Shown: positions 21,960 through 34,870 of the stretch, piece by piece
Layout: the number at the start of each line of letters is the position of its first letter
Numbering within the stretch: position 1 is the first letter of the stretch
Assembly (NCBI GenBank): GCA_018907035.1
Contig: JACCIC010000027.1
Span: 496,001-560,000, forward strand
Source of the DNA: Sycobia sp. Sy_11
Lineage: Eukaryota > Arthropoda > Insecta > Hymenoptera > Epichrysomallidae
Length of the DNA: 64,000 nucleotides
Reading direction: 5' to 3'
Made by a program: the position numbers and the translations under genes
Notes under the pieces: generated by a model
The model's input: only the letters and a program-made list of their open reading frames with translations
The model's database searches: none
What the model was told of the DNA's origin: nothing

Positions 21960-24340
21960 CAATTTTACCGAAAACTCTAACAAGCAAGGTTATAACGAAG
22001 ATCTCGACCGAACTATAGATATAGAAGAGATGGAAAGTGAATTCCAACTCCTGCATGAATAACTTCAGAAAATAAATATAGCCAGCTCTAGCCCGATTTC
22101 AAACAACAAATCTAATAACACAGCTTCTGCGTCTGTTATTCTGCAAACGACTCCCGCACAAGACATGGCAAATTATAGATCAGATGAGAAAATGGGGATG
22201 TCATTTTGTTAAAGACTTATAGTGATTCCTGAAAGAGTGCATGAACTGCAATGTGCATATCGTCTCTCGGACGATCAAATCCTCCGAGGTTTTCCTGAAC
22301 TAGTGAGGGGAGATACTCATCTTTGGCATAGAAATTATGCTATAGATATACATACGTGTATGAAAGCTGAACCTGAACTAGAAGAATCTCTGAAAGTTTT
22401 ACCTGTCTCCTAGTGAATTGAGACATCTCGACAGACAAATACACAATAAAATTCAAGAATCTGGGAAAGTATATGTAATTTTACTCATCATCTGGATGCG
22501 AAGACGAGGAGACTTCATAGACAAGCGTCAAACTGAAACAATGTTTTATAACAAAAGCAGAATATCGTCTCCATATTCGCAGAGATAGTGTAAAACCCTA
22601 AGGATATAATTCAGCAAGTAGAAAAGTCATTAGGAACGAAAAAACAAATCGTGAAGGAAGAAAGTGTATCAAAACTAAGTAAAACAAGTAATTATACATA
22701 TAACAGTAGACCAGACAATCTGAAATATACACCGAGAAGTACTCTAGCTACGATTTACGAAAAAAAAATCAATGCTGTCGGAGATGCAAAGAAAAGGGAC
22801 ATTTATTGATTGATTTAAATGTCCAAATAGACCGAAGACTTTTAATTCATATTCCGAAAAAGAAAATATCTACATCAAGAATTGTAAATGCAAAACATCG
22901 AGAAACGGTTCACGGGCCGAGTGAACACCAAATCCAGCTCGGCCTGAGCAATAAACCAAGAAAAATATAATAGACTCTTTGTTAAAGTCATGGTAGGAGA
23001 TTTTGAAGCATCAGCTCTACTCGACACTGGCTTCGTATGGTCCTATGTAAGTTAAATCTTGGCAACAATATGTCATCGATATGGTTTGCATCACGAGCCA
23101 AGGAATCGAATTGCTGTTCTAGCCAATAGCACCGAAATGACACTGGAATTATCATCACAGGTTACATTTACATATAAAGTGTCCGTAAAAAACAAAGTTT
23201 TCTACTGATAAAAGGTTTCAGTCATCCTATATTACTAGGAATGGATACTTTCCGTAATTTAAATATGAAACTATAGTTAAACGGACAAGAAATACTCCAG
23301 ACAGAACAAATCAAAACATATCGTATGTACAATAGAGGAACCAACGGGATTGAAAAATCTAACAAAAGGCGAAGAGAAATAAATAAAAATATTTATAAAC
23401 CATGAAATGAGTAAATTTGATAGTGTCGCAGGGCCAACACCGTTGATAAATCACGAAATAGTGCTAGAGACTAAGATTCCGATAAAACAAAATTATCGGC
23501 TCCGAAATCCAGCAATGCAGTCAGTTCATGGAGTTAACCAGTAGTTATTGTCAAAAAGAAAGAGCGCAAAGCATCTTATTGGTGTGGACTTCAGGAAAAT
23601 AAATCGGGTGACTAAAAAAGATGTCAGATATTTATATATAATCGACTTAAAAATGGATATTTGTATGTAGCCCTACGCCTGAAAGACCTCTGATAACCGT
23701 ATTTACCTTATCAGGTAAAGAATTTAATGTTATGCCGTTTCAACGTCAATTAGACCGCGTTAATACGCCAGAATTAGCTCCACATACTTTCGATTACCAA
23801 GATGATATGGTAATAGTATCAAAAACGTATCCAGAACATATCAAATTATTACAAGAAATACTCCGCCGATTACAAGATTGCCGCCGTATTGGAACTTTCT
23901 CCACCAAGAAACAGCAATTTATTAAATTAATTAGTATTAAATTTAGTTATTAGTTAGTATTAAATTTAGTAGTAAATTAGTTAGTATTAAATTAATTAAA
24001 CAGTAATTTCGTGGTATGGACGATTTTTGAAATATATATCTAATGTGTCTGCTCCGTTACATAGATTCACCAGAAAAATGCCAATTGAAACTGAGGCGAA
24101 ACCGAATAAGAGGCATTCAACAAAATTAAACAATTACTCACGAATGCACCAGTACTAGCTTGTGCAAACTAGAATAGACCACTTATTCTCCAAACTGATG
24201 CAAGTGAAAAGGGTTTAGAGGCTGCCCTAATGCAAATATATGACGAAACCGAATGCGTAACTACATTCGCCAGTAGAAGCTTGTCTGCTTTAGAGAACAA
24301 TTATTCTGCCTCAGAAAATAATGAAGGTCGCTCAGTTATG
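21960..24340 (+). pseudogene. Ty3/gypsy gag-pol relic, heavily broken
   Basis: Scattered plus-strand frames follow the gypsy order. 22222-22413 is gag-like (ERVHELQCAYRLSDDQILRGFPEL, a short quote of which is LSDDQILRGFPEL). About 22990-23050 has a protease active-site type string ASALLDTGF. 23460-23600 resembles the approach to the RT and 23789-23860 shows YQDDMVIVSKTYPEHI, where the RT box is YxDD. About 24165-24300 reads as RNase H start (LQTDASEKGLEAALMQ). No integrase was found. Dozens of stops and shifts show long decay. The family within gypsy is not certain. Confidence 0.75.
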
Positions 24341-27300
24341 GTTTGTTACACATAAACATTCCCTGCCGCACTTAACTTTCTCTGTATCGGCCGGTCTGGC
24401 TCCAAAACTTTTCATTAATAGCTTAACTTTAGTTGCAGATCTGTACATTATTGCGACTTTTATTGGACATCCAGTTTATAGTAAGTTCCGTACCACTGTT
24501 TATTGCACTATGTTTTTCTAGATTAGATTTTAGAACTACTGTATAGGCTGGTTAAATATTTATTGCAGTTCTATATTTACAGTTTTTAGACTAGAGTATA
24601 GTGCTGGTCACCTTATTTAGAAAAATAAATAAATTTGTATATGTAGACATGTTATATAATAAATTAACAAAATGTGATTAGAGTATGAATATACCATTAA
24701 ATTGCTGACCGTCAGTGGTTCCCTACCTACCTATTCTTGGTCTCTTAGGGAGGCTCTTGAATGGGCTCTTAGGATGAGAGGAAAGGGCAAAGCTTCGATC
24801 TAGATCACCAGAAAGGCATGTTGAATGGAGGTTACTTTTCCATTAATTGAGTTAGTCCTTTTTTATGTCACTGTTACGCATGCAGGGAATTATGCAAGAA
24901 TCTTTCATCGCCTAACTAAGGGAATTATTTAGAGAGAAGTGGGGACACCGGCTAGCTTTGACGGTTATTTGTCGAGACTTCACAAGTTGCCCTCTTCCTC
25001 CGATTTGGTTCCTTCTGCGCCCCTCCTCTGAGATCATTAAAGAAATAAATGAAGAAGGTTCGTAGTTGGATGAGAGGAATTGTGTTTCATTAAGGAGCCC
25101 CAAGTCGATGCCAGATCTTTCTCATCTAAAGGGTGACAAAAAGAGAGAAACTGTCCTTCTTCTCAAGCTTCACGGGCTGAAACCACCCCTCCAGAATCTG
25201 AAGGTTCAGGTTAAGAGGCGGTGACCAAACGATCGAAAGATCGAAACCAAATGATCGACACAGTAGCAGAAGCTATGGCCTTTAGCCAAACACGAGGGTC
25301 CTCCTTTAACTTTGTATTGACTACAATACTTACATGAGTTTGTTAACATAATAACAATTAACTATAATTTAAATAAAAAATTTTTCTTAAAAATTGTTTG
25401 AATAAACGTAAATATGTAAATAAATTGTTTATAAATATAAATACAATTTACAGTTATAAGTTTTTTTCTTCTAATTCCAGTTGTTAAGAAATCAACTTTG
25501 AAAAAATTGTGCTTCAAGAGTAAAAATGGGTTTCAAAAAATTATATCATATAATAAAATGAAGAATATTTTTAAAAATTATTGAAAATAATTTTCTAATA
25601 AATTTTTCTCAGGTTAAATACCATTCAAATTCAAAATATTATTCAAATAACGTCAAAGCAACCCATTTTAATAATAGTTTTGTATTGTATTTTTGGGCTA
25701 AATTGTACTTTTTTAATTCAGTGCCGATCTCGGGAAGAATTTTGTACAATAATTTTTTTAAATTATTTTCTATTATTGATTATTAATTTTTTAGAATAAT
25801 CATAATTTTTTATAATATTCATCAACTTTTTACTACTCGAAGGTATTATTTTTTGGCTTTTGCACAAATTTAATTTTATACAATATTTAGCAGAGGATTG
25901 ATTTTGTTAAGCATTATTTAATTACTGACAGAAAAATCTATTTTCATTTTGAATTGATATAAATGAGATTGTAATTGTATTTTATATATTAATCGCCTTA
26001 CTCAACCATGTCGAAAAATTATTTATTTATGTTTCATGGAATGCTTACCATAAATATTATGGTGAAAATTGAAGGAAATTCCATTTTTCTTCTGAAAATC
26101 ATAAGAGATCCAAAAGATCGAAAAATCTCGTTTTTCATAAAAGTTATCTGATATAATATGAAAAATTTCAAAAAGTTTTGTCAACAAAATTTATAGGTCT
26201 CATCAAAATACATATTTCTTATTCTATGCATTTTTCTGCACCATCAGTAGTTCTCGAAAATGGAAACTAACAGAGAATGTAATTAGTCAATACGAATATT
26301 ACTGTTAATATTGGTTTAATTTTTTTTTTTGTTAAAAAAGATCGTTTATAAATAAAAAATATCTAGACTAAAAAATATGTATTTTGATGTGACGTTGGAA
26401 CAATTATTTGAAAGATTTTTTGAAATACTTTATATTTTGCGAGATAACTTAGAAAAATGAGTTTTAATGGGTATTAATGTGATTTAATTATAAAAATGTA
26501 ATTATCGTAAATTTTTACTATCGTATTTGTAATAAGAATCCTAAAAAACATATATGTACAAATTTGAATGAAAATCGGATTAGTCGACTAAATCGAAATT
26601 TGGCAACTCTTTGCTGTAATAGTTTTTCTCAACTTTTGATGTTTGCCTTTTTTTATTTATGTTGCCGCAAGTTTGAAAACGTTGAGCTGCTTGCTAGCTG
26701 CTGCTAGGATATATCAACCTACTTACTATACTTGTGTCAAAAAATTTGTTTTAGTCTATTATATAATATGCGATTCTGTTACAAAATCCTCTTATCCCCC
26801 TACATATCATCATATAATACTATTATATATAAATAAAGAGAGAGAAAGAAAGAGACCGAGAGAGAGAGAGAGAGAGAAAGAGAGAGGGGGGGATAGAACC
26901 AAATTGCACATGCTTTTTATTTCACGTAAGATGTATTCACTTCTATCGTGCACCCTGCGACACACCCGTTTTTTTCTTTTGTGAATTAATATGACTTGTC
27001 TTATTTATTAATACATTTTTATTGCAACTTATAATATTATAACAGTTCTATCCTGTAAAACCGTTAAAAATCCAAAAACAAAACCTGCAAAATGCATTCG
27101 TTTCATATTTGCAACTGCTAGATCCAAAATCGATTCATGTTTCATACATTGTTTAACGCTCCAACTGGTAGATAAATAAAGAACCACAATAGATCCACCC
27201 ATTGCCGTTCCAACTAGTGGAGGAATGTTACAGCCAATCTAATCACTCACATTCAATTAGAGCCAACCGATACTCGACAATTCATGTTATCTGGAACGAC

Positions 27301-27440
27301 ATTAAAGAAGTATGTGAAAGCATTGCTGAGATTAGTCAATTTTTGGAGTTCTTTTAAAATTGCTTTAAAAACAAATAAAAATTATTAAAATACGGCAAAG
27401 TGAAGCGTAAAGAGTCTTATCGCAGAGATATGATTATAAA
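24341..27440. other. No gene recognised
   Basis: About 24700-25300 is a GC-richer patch without a motif I know. The rest is AT-rich. A GA-rich run lies at 26838-26887. The frame at 26643-26984 spans that run and is not supported. Confidence 0.5.
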
Positions 27441-28397
27441 AAAGCACTGTGGAATTCTTTCCAAATCATCTAAAGAGTTTTATGAAGGGATACTTCGGAG
27501 TACCAAATTGCGATTCTCGACGAGGCCTCAATTCTAATTTAAGTTTCCATTTCTTTTCTAAACCTAGTGCTCCAAAAGTAAAAATGTCTAATTTCTTTGA
27601 AAACCCAGAAAAGATAGACAAGTATAAAGAGTGGAGAAAAGGGTGAACAATTAAATTGGATTGCAAATAGTGATTAATTTGTTCCTTACATTTTGATGCA
27701 AAATGATTACTGCTTCCCAGATAATTAATAACATCTATTAAGTATTAATACATAAAATAAATAACTCAAAAGATTATTTTTTCCACTTGTACGTGCCAAT
27801 CTGCGAAGGCTTAAAAAAGATCCGGTTTCAAAATTCATCTTAAATAAAACGGCTGATCAGACAAAAGATTATAACATTATTAATAGCAAAAAGACAGGTT
27901 TCTTATGAAAGTTATAATTTATACGTGCTTGTTTGACTATTTTAATGCATATATCAGTAAGTATCTATGTACTTATATAGGAGTAGCGTTATGTACTTTT
28001 AAATAATACAGCAGCATTTCAAGAAATTTATGAAAAGAAAATAAGCAAGTTAAGTACAGATGATGAAAATTCAACAGAAGAGATAAATGCATAAAACTTA
28101 ACAGAAGCTTCGTTATCATCATTAAATGAAAAAAAATTTGGAACAGATAATTCTAGTGACTTGTATGAAAAATCAGAAAATTACGATAAACAGTATGAAG
28201 ATATTTACACAGAGAAAATTGTGATTGAACCTGAAATTGGCTGTATCATTGTTCATTCGAATATTAACGAAAATGATGAAAAATTTATGATGATTGAAAA
28301 AGTTACAACAGCAGATGTAAATGTATCGTTCATTTCTTTTATTAAAACTGAAAAACAATTAATCACTACGTGCAACATCAAGAGTTTTTCCATATAA
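27441..28397 (+). pseudogene. THAP-type (P-element-like) transposase N-terminal fragment
   Basis: The frame at 27449 gives GVPNCDSRRGLNSNLSFHFF and FENPEKIDKYKEWRKG, and after a shift (27660-27720) CSLHF and DYCFPD. Together these outline a C2CH THAP DNA-binding domain of about 85 residues as found at the start of P-type transposases. The first zinc Cys appears to have become Gly or Phe. A basic linker (LRRLKKDPVSKF near 27800) and an acidic Ser/Glu-rich tail (28060-28390) follow. The catalytic RNase H-like and GTP-binding parts are absent. It could be a relic or the DNA-binding half of a once-captured gene; in-frame breaks favour a relic. Confidence 0.6.
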
Positions 28398-29107
28398 AAT
28401 AAATTAACTCAGTTACTAGACATGTACTATAGTAATTATACTGTTAACAATGGTAAATTTCAAATTAGATATCATGTTTTCAGGGCTAGCAGTTTTATAA
28501 ATTTTAATGTAAAGAAAATAAATATATCACATTTATTCTGTTTTATAATATGTTATTGGATTGTAAAATATAGTATAATATTAAAATAAATATTTTAATT
28601 ATAAACACTTAATTTTTAAATTAAAAAACCAGTTTATCTCGAATATTCGCTCTGATATTTTAACGCCTACGACTGACAGTTTTTCTTTGATTTATTGGTG
28701 CCCTTGTAGATGCGGTGGACGTTTTCTGTGCCAGTAGCAATTTTTTGGTGCTTGTGTCCTTATTTTAGTTACATATACCATTCTTATTCAAAGTCAAAAT
28801 AATACAAGTTCATTTATTAAAAGATACTAAATTATATATTTATAATAACAGATTATTTGTCCATATGAAAGTTAAAAAATTTTACGTATGCAATTTGTTA
28901 TTGAATCTTAGTTATGTCTAATAAAATCTTAATAATAACAAAAACAATAATTCTCTAACTTAAATGTAAGAATAATTGTTAAGAACAAATTAATCTTTAC
29001 AATATCATTATTATCGGATTGAGGAAAGAAGAATTGTTCGATTAGAAATAAATTCCAAACTTTACTAAATATAAAAATACTCCGTTTATTTTAATAAGTA
29101 AAAACAA
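28398..29107. other. No gene recognised
   Basis: AT-rich spacer with poly-A/T strings. Nothing recognisable was seen. Confidence 0.5.
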
Positions 29108-29421
29108 TGTTTATAGATTGTTCCTGCCAAAACAGCAGTTCGCTCCAAAGTTTAGCTCTGCTCTCCTGCTCCGTATTTATATCAAAGGAACTATTGCCCC
29201 CCCTCTTTGCTGCGGCTAATCGCTACGGTCCAGTTCGACAGCATTTGCAAATTGACTCGGAGGAGCTCCACATTTAGTGTGACAGCCTTCTGACGCGGAA
29301 GGATATTGCTCTCGCACGTATTCCGGAGATTTCCCGTCATCTGTCGGTATAAGAATCGCCGACTGATCTGTTCACACATTCGGCTTTCTGGCCGACGCCT
29401 GGCCTCAGACACTATTTAACA
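29108..29421 (-). repeat. Gypsy LTR (3' LTR of minus-strand element)
   Basis: A direct repeat of this stretch lies at about 33163-33395. On the minus strand it begins TGTTAAATAGTGTCTGAGG at 29421, with TG as expected, and ends near 29108. The strings CTACGGTCCAGTTCGAC and GGAGGAGCTCCACA are shared with the other copy. A gypsy pol on the minus strand lies between the two. Confidence 0.75.
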
Positions 29422-30508
29422 TGCTTCATCCATGTGTGCAAAATCAGCATTTTCCTCGTCAGTAAGATTTTCACCTTCTAATTGTTGTTTGCCGGTATCT
29501 TTGTCGCTCTGTTCGTCTTCTTCAAGATCAGCTCTGAAGCCCCTGCATGACTTTATATTGTCCACTGATATAGTGGGTTTAGTGGGACTTTCACCGTCAT
29601 ATACTTTCTCAACTTCATAACGATCGTGATCGTTGGCTCGCAGTACTCGGTATGGGACAAGAAACTTACCGGCCAACTTCATTTCGGGGTTAAACGGGCT
29701 TCTCTTTATTGCGACGATGCCCCCCTGCTGTTACATCGCTAAAATTTTTCTCCTACGGTTGTACTGTTGTCGGTTCTCTTCTTGTACTTAAGCTATCTTC
29801 TTTCTTGCAGAGACCCGTGCTTCGGCGCGCTCGTTGTGAAATAGCTTTATCACTTCTTACTCGATAGATTATTCAGCTTTACATCCTCCCGTAACGCATC
29901 TTTGTTTCGAACATCAGGTCGAATGGACTGGTATGTATTGATCATTGATAAGTTTCATTAATAGTTCGTTGCACCCCAATTGATGCAGTTATAGCATTTC
30001 CCTAGATCGTTGGTGGGCATCTTCGTCATCACTACAGTAATAATGCCATTGATCCGTTCTACCTGGCCGTCGCCTGGTGGTACACCCGCTGTAATCAAAT
30101 CGTATTGGATTTCCTCGATCTGGCAGAATTCATCAAATTCTTTTGACTTAAATGCCGTACCGCGAGCTGTAATCGATGAGGATTTCCAAAATGATGCTGT
30201 ATTATGCGCAGCTTGTCTAAAACTTCCGATGAGGCTGTTGATTTCGTGGCGAACAACCATGTAGATTTGGTAAAGACGTCGACTGCAAGCAATATGTGTT
30301 AGTACTTCTTGCTTGTAGTAGGTAGGGGTCCGATTTGATCAATATTAATGGTATGTAGTGGTGTGTCGTCTTTTGGAATAGGGTTTAAAAGGCCTTCTCC
30401 TTTACCGGCCTTTCTTGCTCCTAATATACATGTCAAGCAAATGCTTATGTACTGTTCGACTCGCTGTTCCATTTGATGCATGAAATATTCACGGGTGAGC
30501 AGTTCCAT
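29422..30508 (-). pseudogene. Gypsy integrase relic
   Basis: Reading the minus strand from 30508: a zinc-binding end with a Cys pair (ISICLTC), then TINIDQIGPLPTT with a first catalytic Asp, a core frame (30260-29958) with RGTAFKSKEFDEF and GDGQVERING holding the catalytic Glu, and a C-terminal frame (29682-29416) beginning MKLAGKFLVPYRVLRAN, the usual gypsy integrase tail. In the core the residue before RGTAF reads Thr-Ala where the family has an Asp, so the second catalytic Asp is lost. Frames change three times. Confidence 0.82.
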
Positions 30509-30668
30509 CGTTTTCCTTACTCTGAAATGACATACATCGAGCTCTCTCTTTATTAGTTCCAGCTGCAGTCCTGTAGGTACGATTAAGTTTTCTTAGCCTT
30601 TATATACCAGCTCATGTTTCACTTTATAGTCCTAAAAAGTACCTATCTACAACAGTTTTTTTATGGCG

Positions 30669-31100
30669 CTAATCTTTTGGTCCCTGTCTTGGGCTTGTGA
30701 TATCCGCTCGATTAACGTGTCTGTATTGAGGTTGATGGGCATAGCAACCTACGCACGGTGTTAGCTGTCGCTTTTCCATCGTCTGTCTAAATGCCGCACA
30801 ATCCATTATTATTTTAAGATACCATCCCCACAGGTAATTACGAAATTTCTCCAGTGCTCTTACTACCACAAGGAACGAAAGTTCGTAGCTAATATATTTC
30901 TTTTCGGCATCACTTATTTTCGGGCTCATATAGTATACCGGATGTAGTTGGTGCTCCGCCGGTGATCTTTGCAAGAGGATCGCGCCGTAGTCATTCTTAG
31001 AAGCGGACACTTCTCGCTGTTTGTCACCAAAATTGAACGCGATCTCCTTTTTCAGCATGTCATTGAGCGGCTTAACAATCTGTGCGTAGCCTTGTATGAA
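30669..31100 (-). pseudogene. Gypsy RNase H relic
   Basis: The 129-codon frame contains ASKNDYGAILLQRS, HPVYYMSPKISDAEKKY, SYELSFLVVVRALEKFRNYL and MDCAAFRQTM, the ordered blocks of the RNase H that follows gypsy RT and removes the RNA strand. The expected Thr-Asp before ASK reads Val-Ser, so one metal ligand is missing. Confidence 0.83.
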
Positions 31101-31624
31101 CTTTCTAAAATACTCGGACAGACTTAGGAATCTTTGAACTTACTTCGGCGTTCTGAGTTCAGGATATTTAACCATTGTCTCCGTATTTCCCGGTGATCGT
31201 TTAATCTTACCGTTCTGAATTATGTGGCTGAGGAACTTAATCCTCCTCTAGAGCATTCAATCGGATTCATTCATCTGGAGCTCAACCTCCAACAGGAGCT
31301 GGCACTTCCTCCAGTTGATATTTAATCCGCATTTGGAAGCCGTTTCTATCACTTGCTTCAAATTATCAAAAGTTTCTTTCTGCTACTTTCTTCGACGCTC
31401 AGGTGAAAAAAACCATGCATCAGATCAATGGTAGAGAAAATATGAGCATCCGCCAGCGATTGGTAGTTCTCGATAAATTTCTTCGTTTCCATTCGCATGC
31501 CCTCTCCTACTTCCTGTAGAGCGATACTCAACGGATTAGACTCTTCCTTTACCACGACGATGTACGTAATTCTGGACAGAAATTCGATGATTGGTCTATC
31601 CCGATCGAGAACGACTCTTGCCAC
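31101..31624 (-). pseudogene. Gypsy reverse transcriptase relic
   Basis: The frame at 31624-31358 ends with IENYQSLADAHIFSTIDLMHGFFHL, the RT block containing the first catalytic Asp (STIDL). Below 31358 further RT and thumb pieces follow in other frames, for example near 31200-31080 (a linker typical before RNase H). The YxDD box was not found intact. Confidence 0.7.
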
Positions 31625-33160
31625 GTCTCTTATAGGATCGCTGATGAGTCCTTTTTTTTGCGGCTTCGATTGACACGATGACGTACTGTAATTTGTACTC
31701 GACCCGGTCGAGCGACGTCCTCAGGCTTGCACAACCTTTTGGTTGCACACATATGTTGCCAAAGCCGTGTAGATTTTTGATTATATTGTCGACATTTGCT
31801 GTTTCTTTCAAGTCGCTACTTATATCTTTCCATAGATCCCCCCTTATCACGTTCAGACATGCGCCGTGGCTATAACAGATTATTCCTTTATGTGTTTGTG
31901 GGCACTGCTTTCCTTTATAGCCGGGCTTTCCGCAATTAAAATATCGGTTTCTGCCGACAACCGTGTCCTTCGTTTGGAGTGGTAGTTGCTGCTCAGTCTA
32001 CTCTCTCCGCCCATTCCGGTGACTCGGGGGAGCACTTATTACGGTTTCATATGTCGCTATGGCCACTTTCAATTCTTCAAACATTTGGCATGCATGTAGC
32101 GACACTTTTTGCAAACCTTCTCCGGGGATAGCATCAACGAGATATTTCAATATTCATTGCTCCGCAACGTCTCCCCGAATTGCGATTGTCCTCATTCATA
32201 ACGTATATTCACTAAATGGTTTGCTGCGTTGCAGTCGCCACTGACGCAGTTTTTTCAACACGGTCCTGCTCTCATTTGCACTCGAAGGCGCTCCTCAAAC
32301 AATTCTTAATTTCGTCCCACATGCGGGCTCTCCATTGTGTGGTCAACCACTTTTCAGCCAGTCCGCTGTGCTATCGCTTCGGCGCAGAACGCATTCCCTG
32401 CTTCATCCATCCATTTATGACCGTTATCTCCTCGACCATAGCTATCCAGGCAGTTATAGGTTGTATATCATTCTGTCCGGAGAACTTAACAAGAGCATTG
32501 CTTTTCGTCCTTAAATAATACTCGCGGGCGTCCTGTTCTCTCCTTCGCAGTGCGGTCGAAAGCTTCTCAATGCGACGTTGATCATCATTTCTTTTAGTCG
32601 GCTGTTGCTGAGGCGTCGTTGGAGCTCCGACACTTAATGGTGACGGCTGGTTCAGCGACGCGTTCCGAATCCGTTGCTATCCCCATGATCCACTCACTAG
32701 TGTTTCGGCCACTTCGGCAGCGCCCAGAACTGAAATCCCTGCTGCGAATTGCTTCTTAGCCGCCGTCTGTAATCGTTGCATCTGCTGCTGTAGGTACATT
32801 AACTCCTGTTTGTGAAGGTCTGCTTCTAATTCTCGGGCAACTTCTGCTTGCCGGCGAAGTTTTTCTTCTTGTTACCGTGATGCCTCCACTTGCATAATAG
32901 TTCGCTCCGCCTGCTTTTTTTCTGCTCGCAATTCAGCGATCTGTTGTTGAAACGCCGCCTTCGCGTCAAATTGCCGTATTATTATCGTATATTCTGCAAG
33001 TGAGTCTTATGCTCTCCTGCACAGCTGCTCCGTCGGCCGACATATACAACTGGAGTAGTTTCACAGACCTCTTGGCTGCTCGTGTACATTGTATTCTTCG
33101 TCCATGTGGCGGCAGGTCGGTGTTGAATAAGTTGCCTATTATCCGCCTTCAAAATATCTC
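31625..33160 (-). pseudogene. Gypsy gag/protease region relic
   Basis: On the minus strand about 32990-32560 encodes Glu/Gln/Arg-rich helical sequence (coiled-coil-like), then about 32510-32270 a gag-like block (LVKFSGQNDIQPI, WIAMVEE). About 31950-31860 shows a CCHC-type knuckle start, FNCGKPGYKGKQCPQ, that binds RNA in gag. 31850-31596 is an open frame in the place of the protease but without a visible Asp-Ser/Thr-Gly. Stops and shifts are frequent. Confidence 0.65.
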
Positions 33161-33162
33161 CG

Positions 33163-33395
33163 GTGCTTGACAAATGATTTTGTCGAATCCTCCTTCGCTC
33201 CAGCGTCTCGCTCCGCTCTCTTGCTCCGTATTGTTATCAAAGGGACTACTGCGCCCCCCTCTTTGCAGTGGCCAATCACTACGGTCCAGTTCGACTGCAT
33301 TTGCACATTGGATTGGAGGAGCTCCACAGCTAGTGCGACTGCCTTCTGATGCGGAAGGTTTTCGCGTAAGCATTCAGGAGATTTTCCGTCATTTG
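33163..33395 (-). repeat. Gypsy LTR (5' LTR remnant of minus-strand element)
   Basis: This is the direct-repeat partner of 29108-29421. Similarity stops at about 33395 after CGTCATTT, so roughly the first 70 bases of the LTR in element direction are gone and no target duplication can be scored. Confidence 0.72.
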
Positions 33396-33781
33396 GGCCT
33401 ACATTATTATATTAGAAATAATAATCTTGGAAACTGAGAATTTAAACTATCTTTCAGTGAACTCACAAATAAAAATGCTTAATATTTTAGTGTCCACATC
33501 TTTCATGTGACTAAACTTATTGTGAAGTAAAATCAGATTAAATTTTTTTCAATATTGGAGGTCAAATTTTTGAATATTATTCACGGGTAATAACAACAAT
33601 AAATTACCTTACTGCTTTAAATATACTTTATTCACAATACTAATAATATAATACTTAATTATTACATTAACTACTAAAAAACAAATTAATTAAAAATATT
33701 GTAAATTGTCAAGAATTTTCATATATTAATTTTAAACCAAGATCTTATGAAGGTGATAAAATAACTAGTGAAACGTTGATT
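33396..33781. other. No gene recognised
   Basis: AT-rich spacer between the gypsy remnant and the Copia element. Confidence 0.5.
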
Positions 33782-33786
33782 ATAAT

Positions 33787-34063
33787 TGTTAGGATGATTC
33801 GGTTTTAAATAAATAGACTATCACTATTTATTTAAGAATTAACAATTTATTTAGTATATAAGATTCATTTGTGTAAATTCATTATCACTGTATTGCTTCA
33901 CAGTCAAACAACTTATTTCGTAAACAGCGCGAACTCGACTGCCTGTATATATTCGTGCACAGACAGTTAAGGTTCCATTCTTAAGTAATGTATTATAAGT
34001 GTATGCCCTTTCAAACTAAATACATCATACTCCATGTACACAATGATGTATACATGCTTAATG
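33787..34063 (-). repeat. Copia LTR (left, 3' LTR in element direction)
   Basis: It aligns to 35517-35793 from TGTTAGGATGATTC onward with scattered substitutions. Its inner end is blurred by a 19-bp tandem repeat. Confidence 0.85.
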
Positions 34064-34118
34064 TATGTATACATACTTAATGTATGTATACATACTTAAT
34101 GTATGTATACATACTTAC
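34046..34118. repeat. 19-bp tandem repeat at the inner edge of the Copia 3' LTR
   Basis: The unit TATACATACTTAATGTATG is repeated almost perfectly about 3.5 times. The other LTR has one unit only. Each unit holds the palindrome GTATGTATACATAC. Confidence 0.9.
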
Positions 34119-34133
34119 ACAATGATGTTTACA

Positions 34134-34870
34134 TTACTTACGATACAGACTATTTCTTTTTTCTGCTGCTGCCCTTAGTGTACCATATTTATCAATAATT
34201 TTTAATATATGCTTCTCTGAAATTATTTTATTATTATCTGTTATTTTGTTAAAGCTTATTAAATTTGAATGCATATCTCTGACATAAAATACATTTTTCA
34301 TATTAATTTCTTTTTTATTACCAAATACATGAAAATGACTCACCATATTTCCTATTTTGGTAGCTTTTACAATTCAATTATCCCCTAAATAAACGTTAAT
34401 AGGCTTTTCCAAAACTTCAAAATTTTCAAAATAAGTGTCATTATTGATGATATGGTGGTTACAACCGCTATTTAAAATTCATTTAATTACCATACATTTA
34501 TTATTATTTATTTGACTATTGTAAGCTTTTGTTGCAGTATCCTCGACCGTTGCTACCCAGGCACCTCTCTCTTCCTCATAGCTGGATCTGATTACAGAAA
34601 ATTTTTCTTGTAAGGAATTCTTGTCAAATTGAGAACGATCCGCGCTTATTCCATGTTCGTAATGATTACGCCCACGGCTATAACCTCTCCTTCCTGCTCC
34701 TTGGCCTCGTACTGATCGCCATGTTGGGTGATTTCTTGACGCTTGTCCGCAATTTTTGCAGTCTTTCTGTATGTGACCAAATTTTCCATACTTATAACAA
34801 TCGCGTTGATTTTTATCGACCGTGAAAGCATTTGATTTTCTGTTGTAATATTATTCCTTTTGATTCTTCA
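34134..34870 (-). pseudogene. Copia gag end, protease start and gag-pre-integrase domain
   Basis: On the minus strand a CCHC-like knuckle (KYGKFGHIQKDC, about 34800-34760) is followed by a Ser/Gly/Arg-rich linker, then ILNSGCNHHI (about 34480-34450) where Copia proteases have Asp-Ser-Gly, so the catalytic Asp is Asn. The frame 34346-34134 (NVFYVRDMHSNLISFNKI and GTLRAAAEKRNSLYRK) is the gag-pre-integrase domain. The pol part should continue but the LTR follows at once, which marks a large deletion. The gag N-terminal part lies in broken frames between 35500 and 34870. Confidence 0.8.

Noticed and set aside
34046..34118. Possible CRISPR-like short repeat array
   Set aside because: The units abut without spacers and lie at an LTR edge in animal DNA; it is a tandem repeat.
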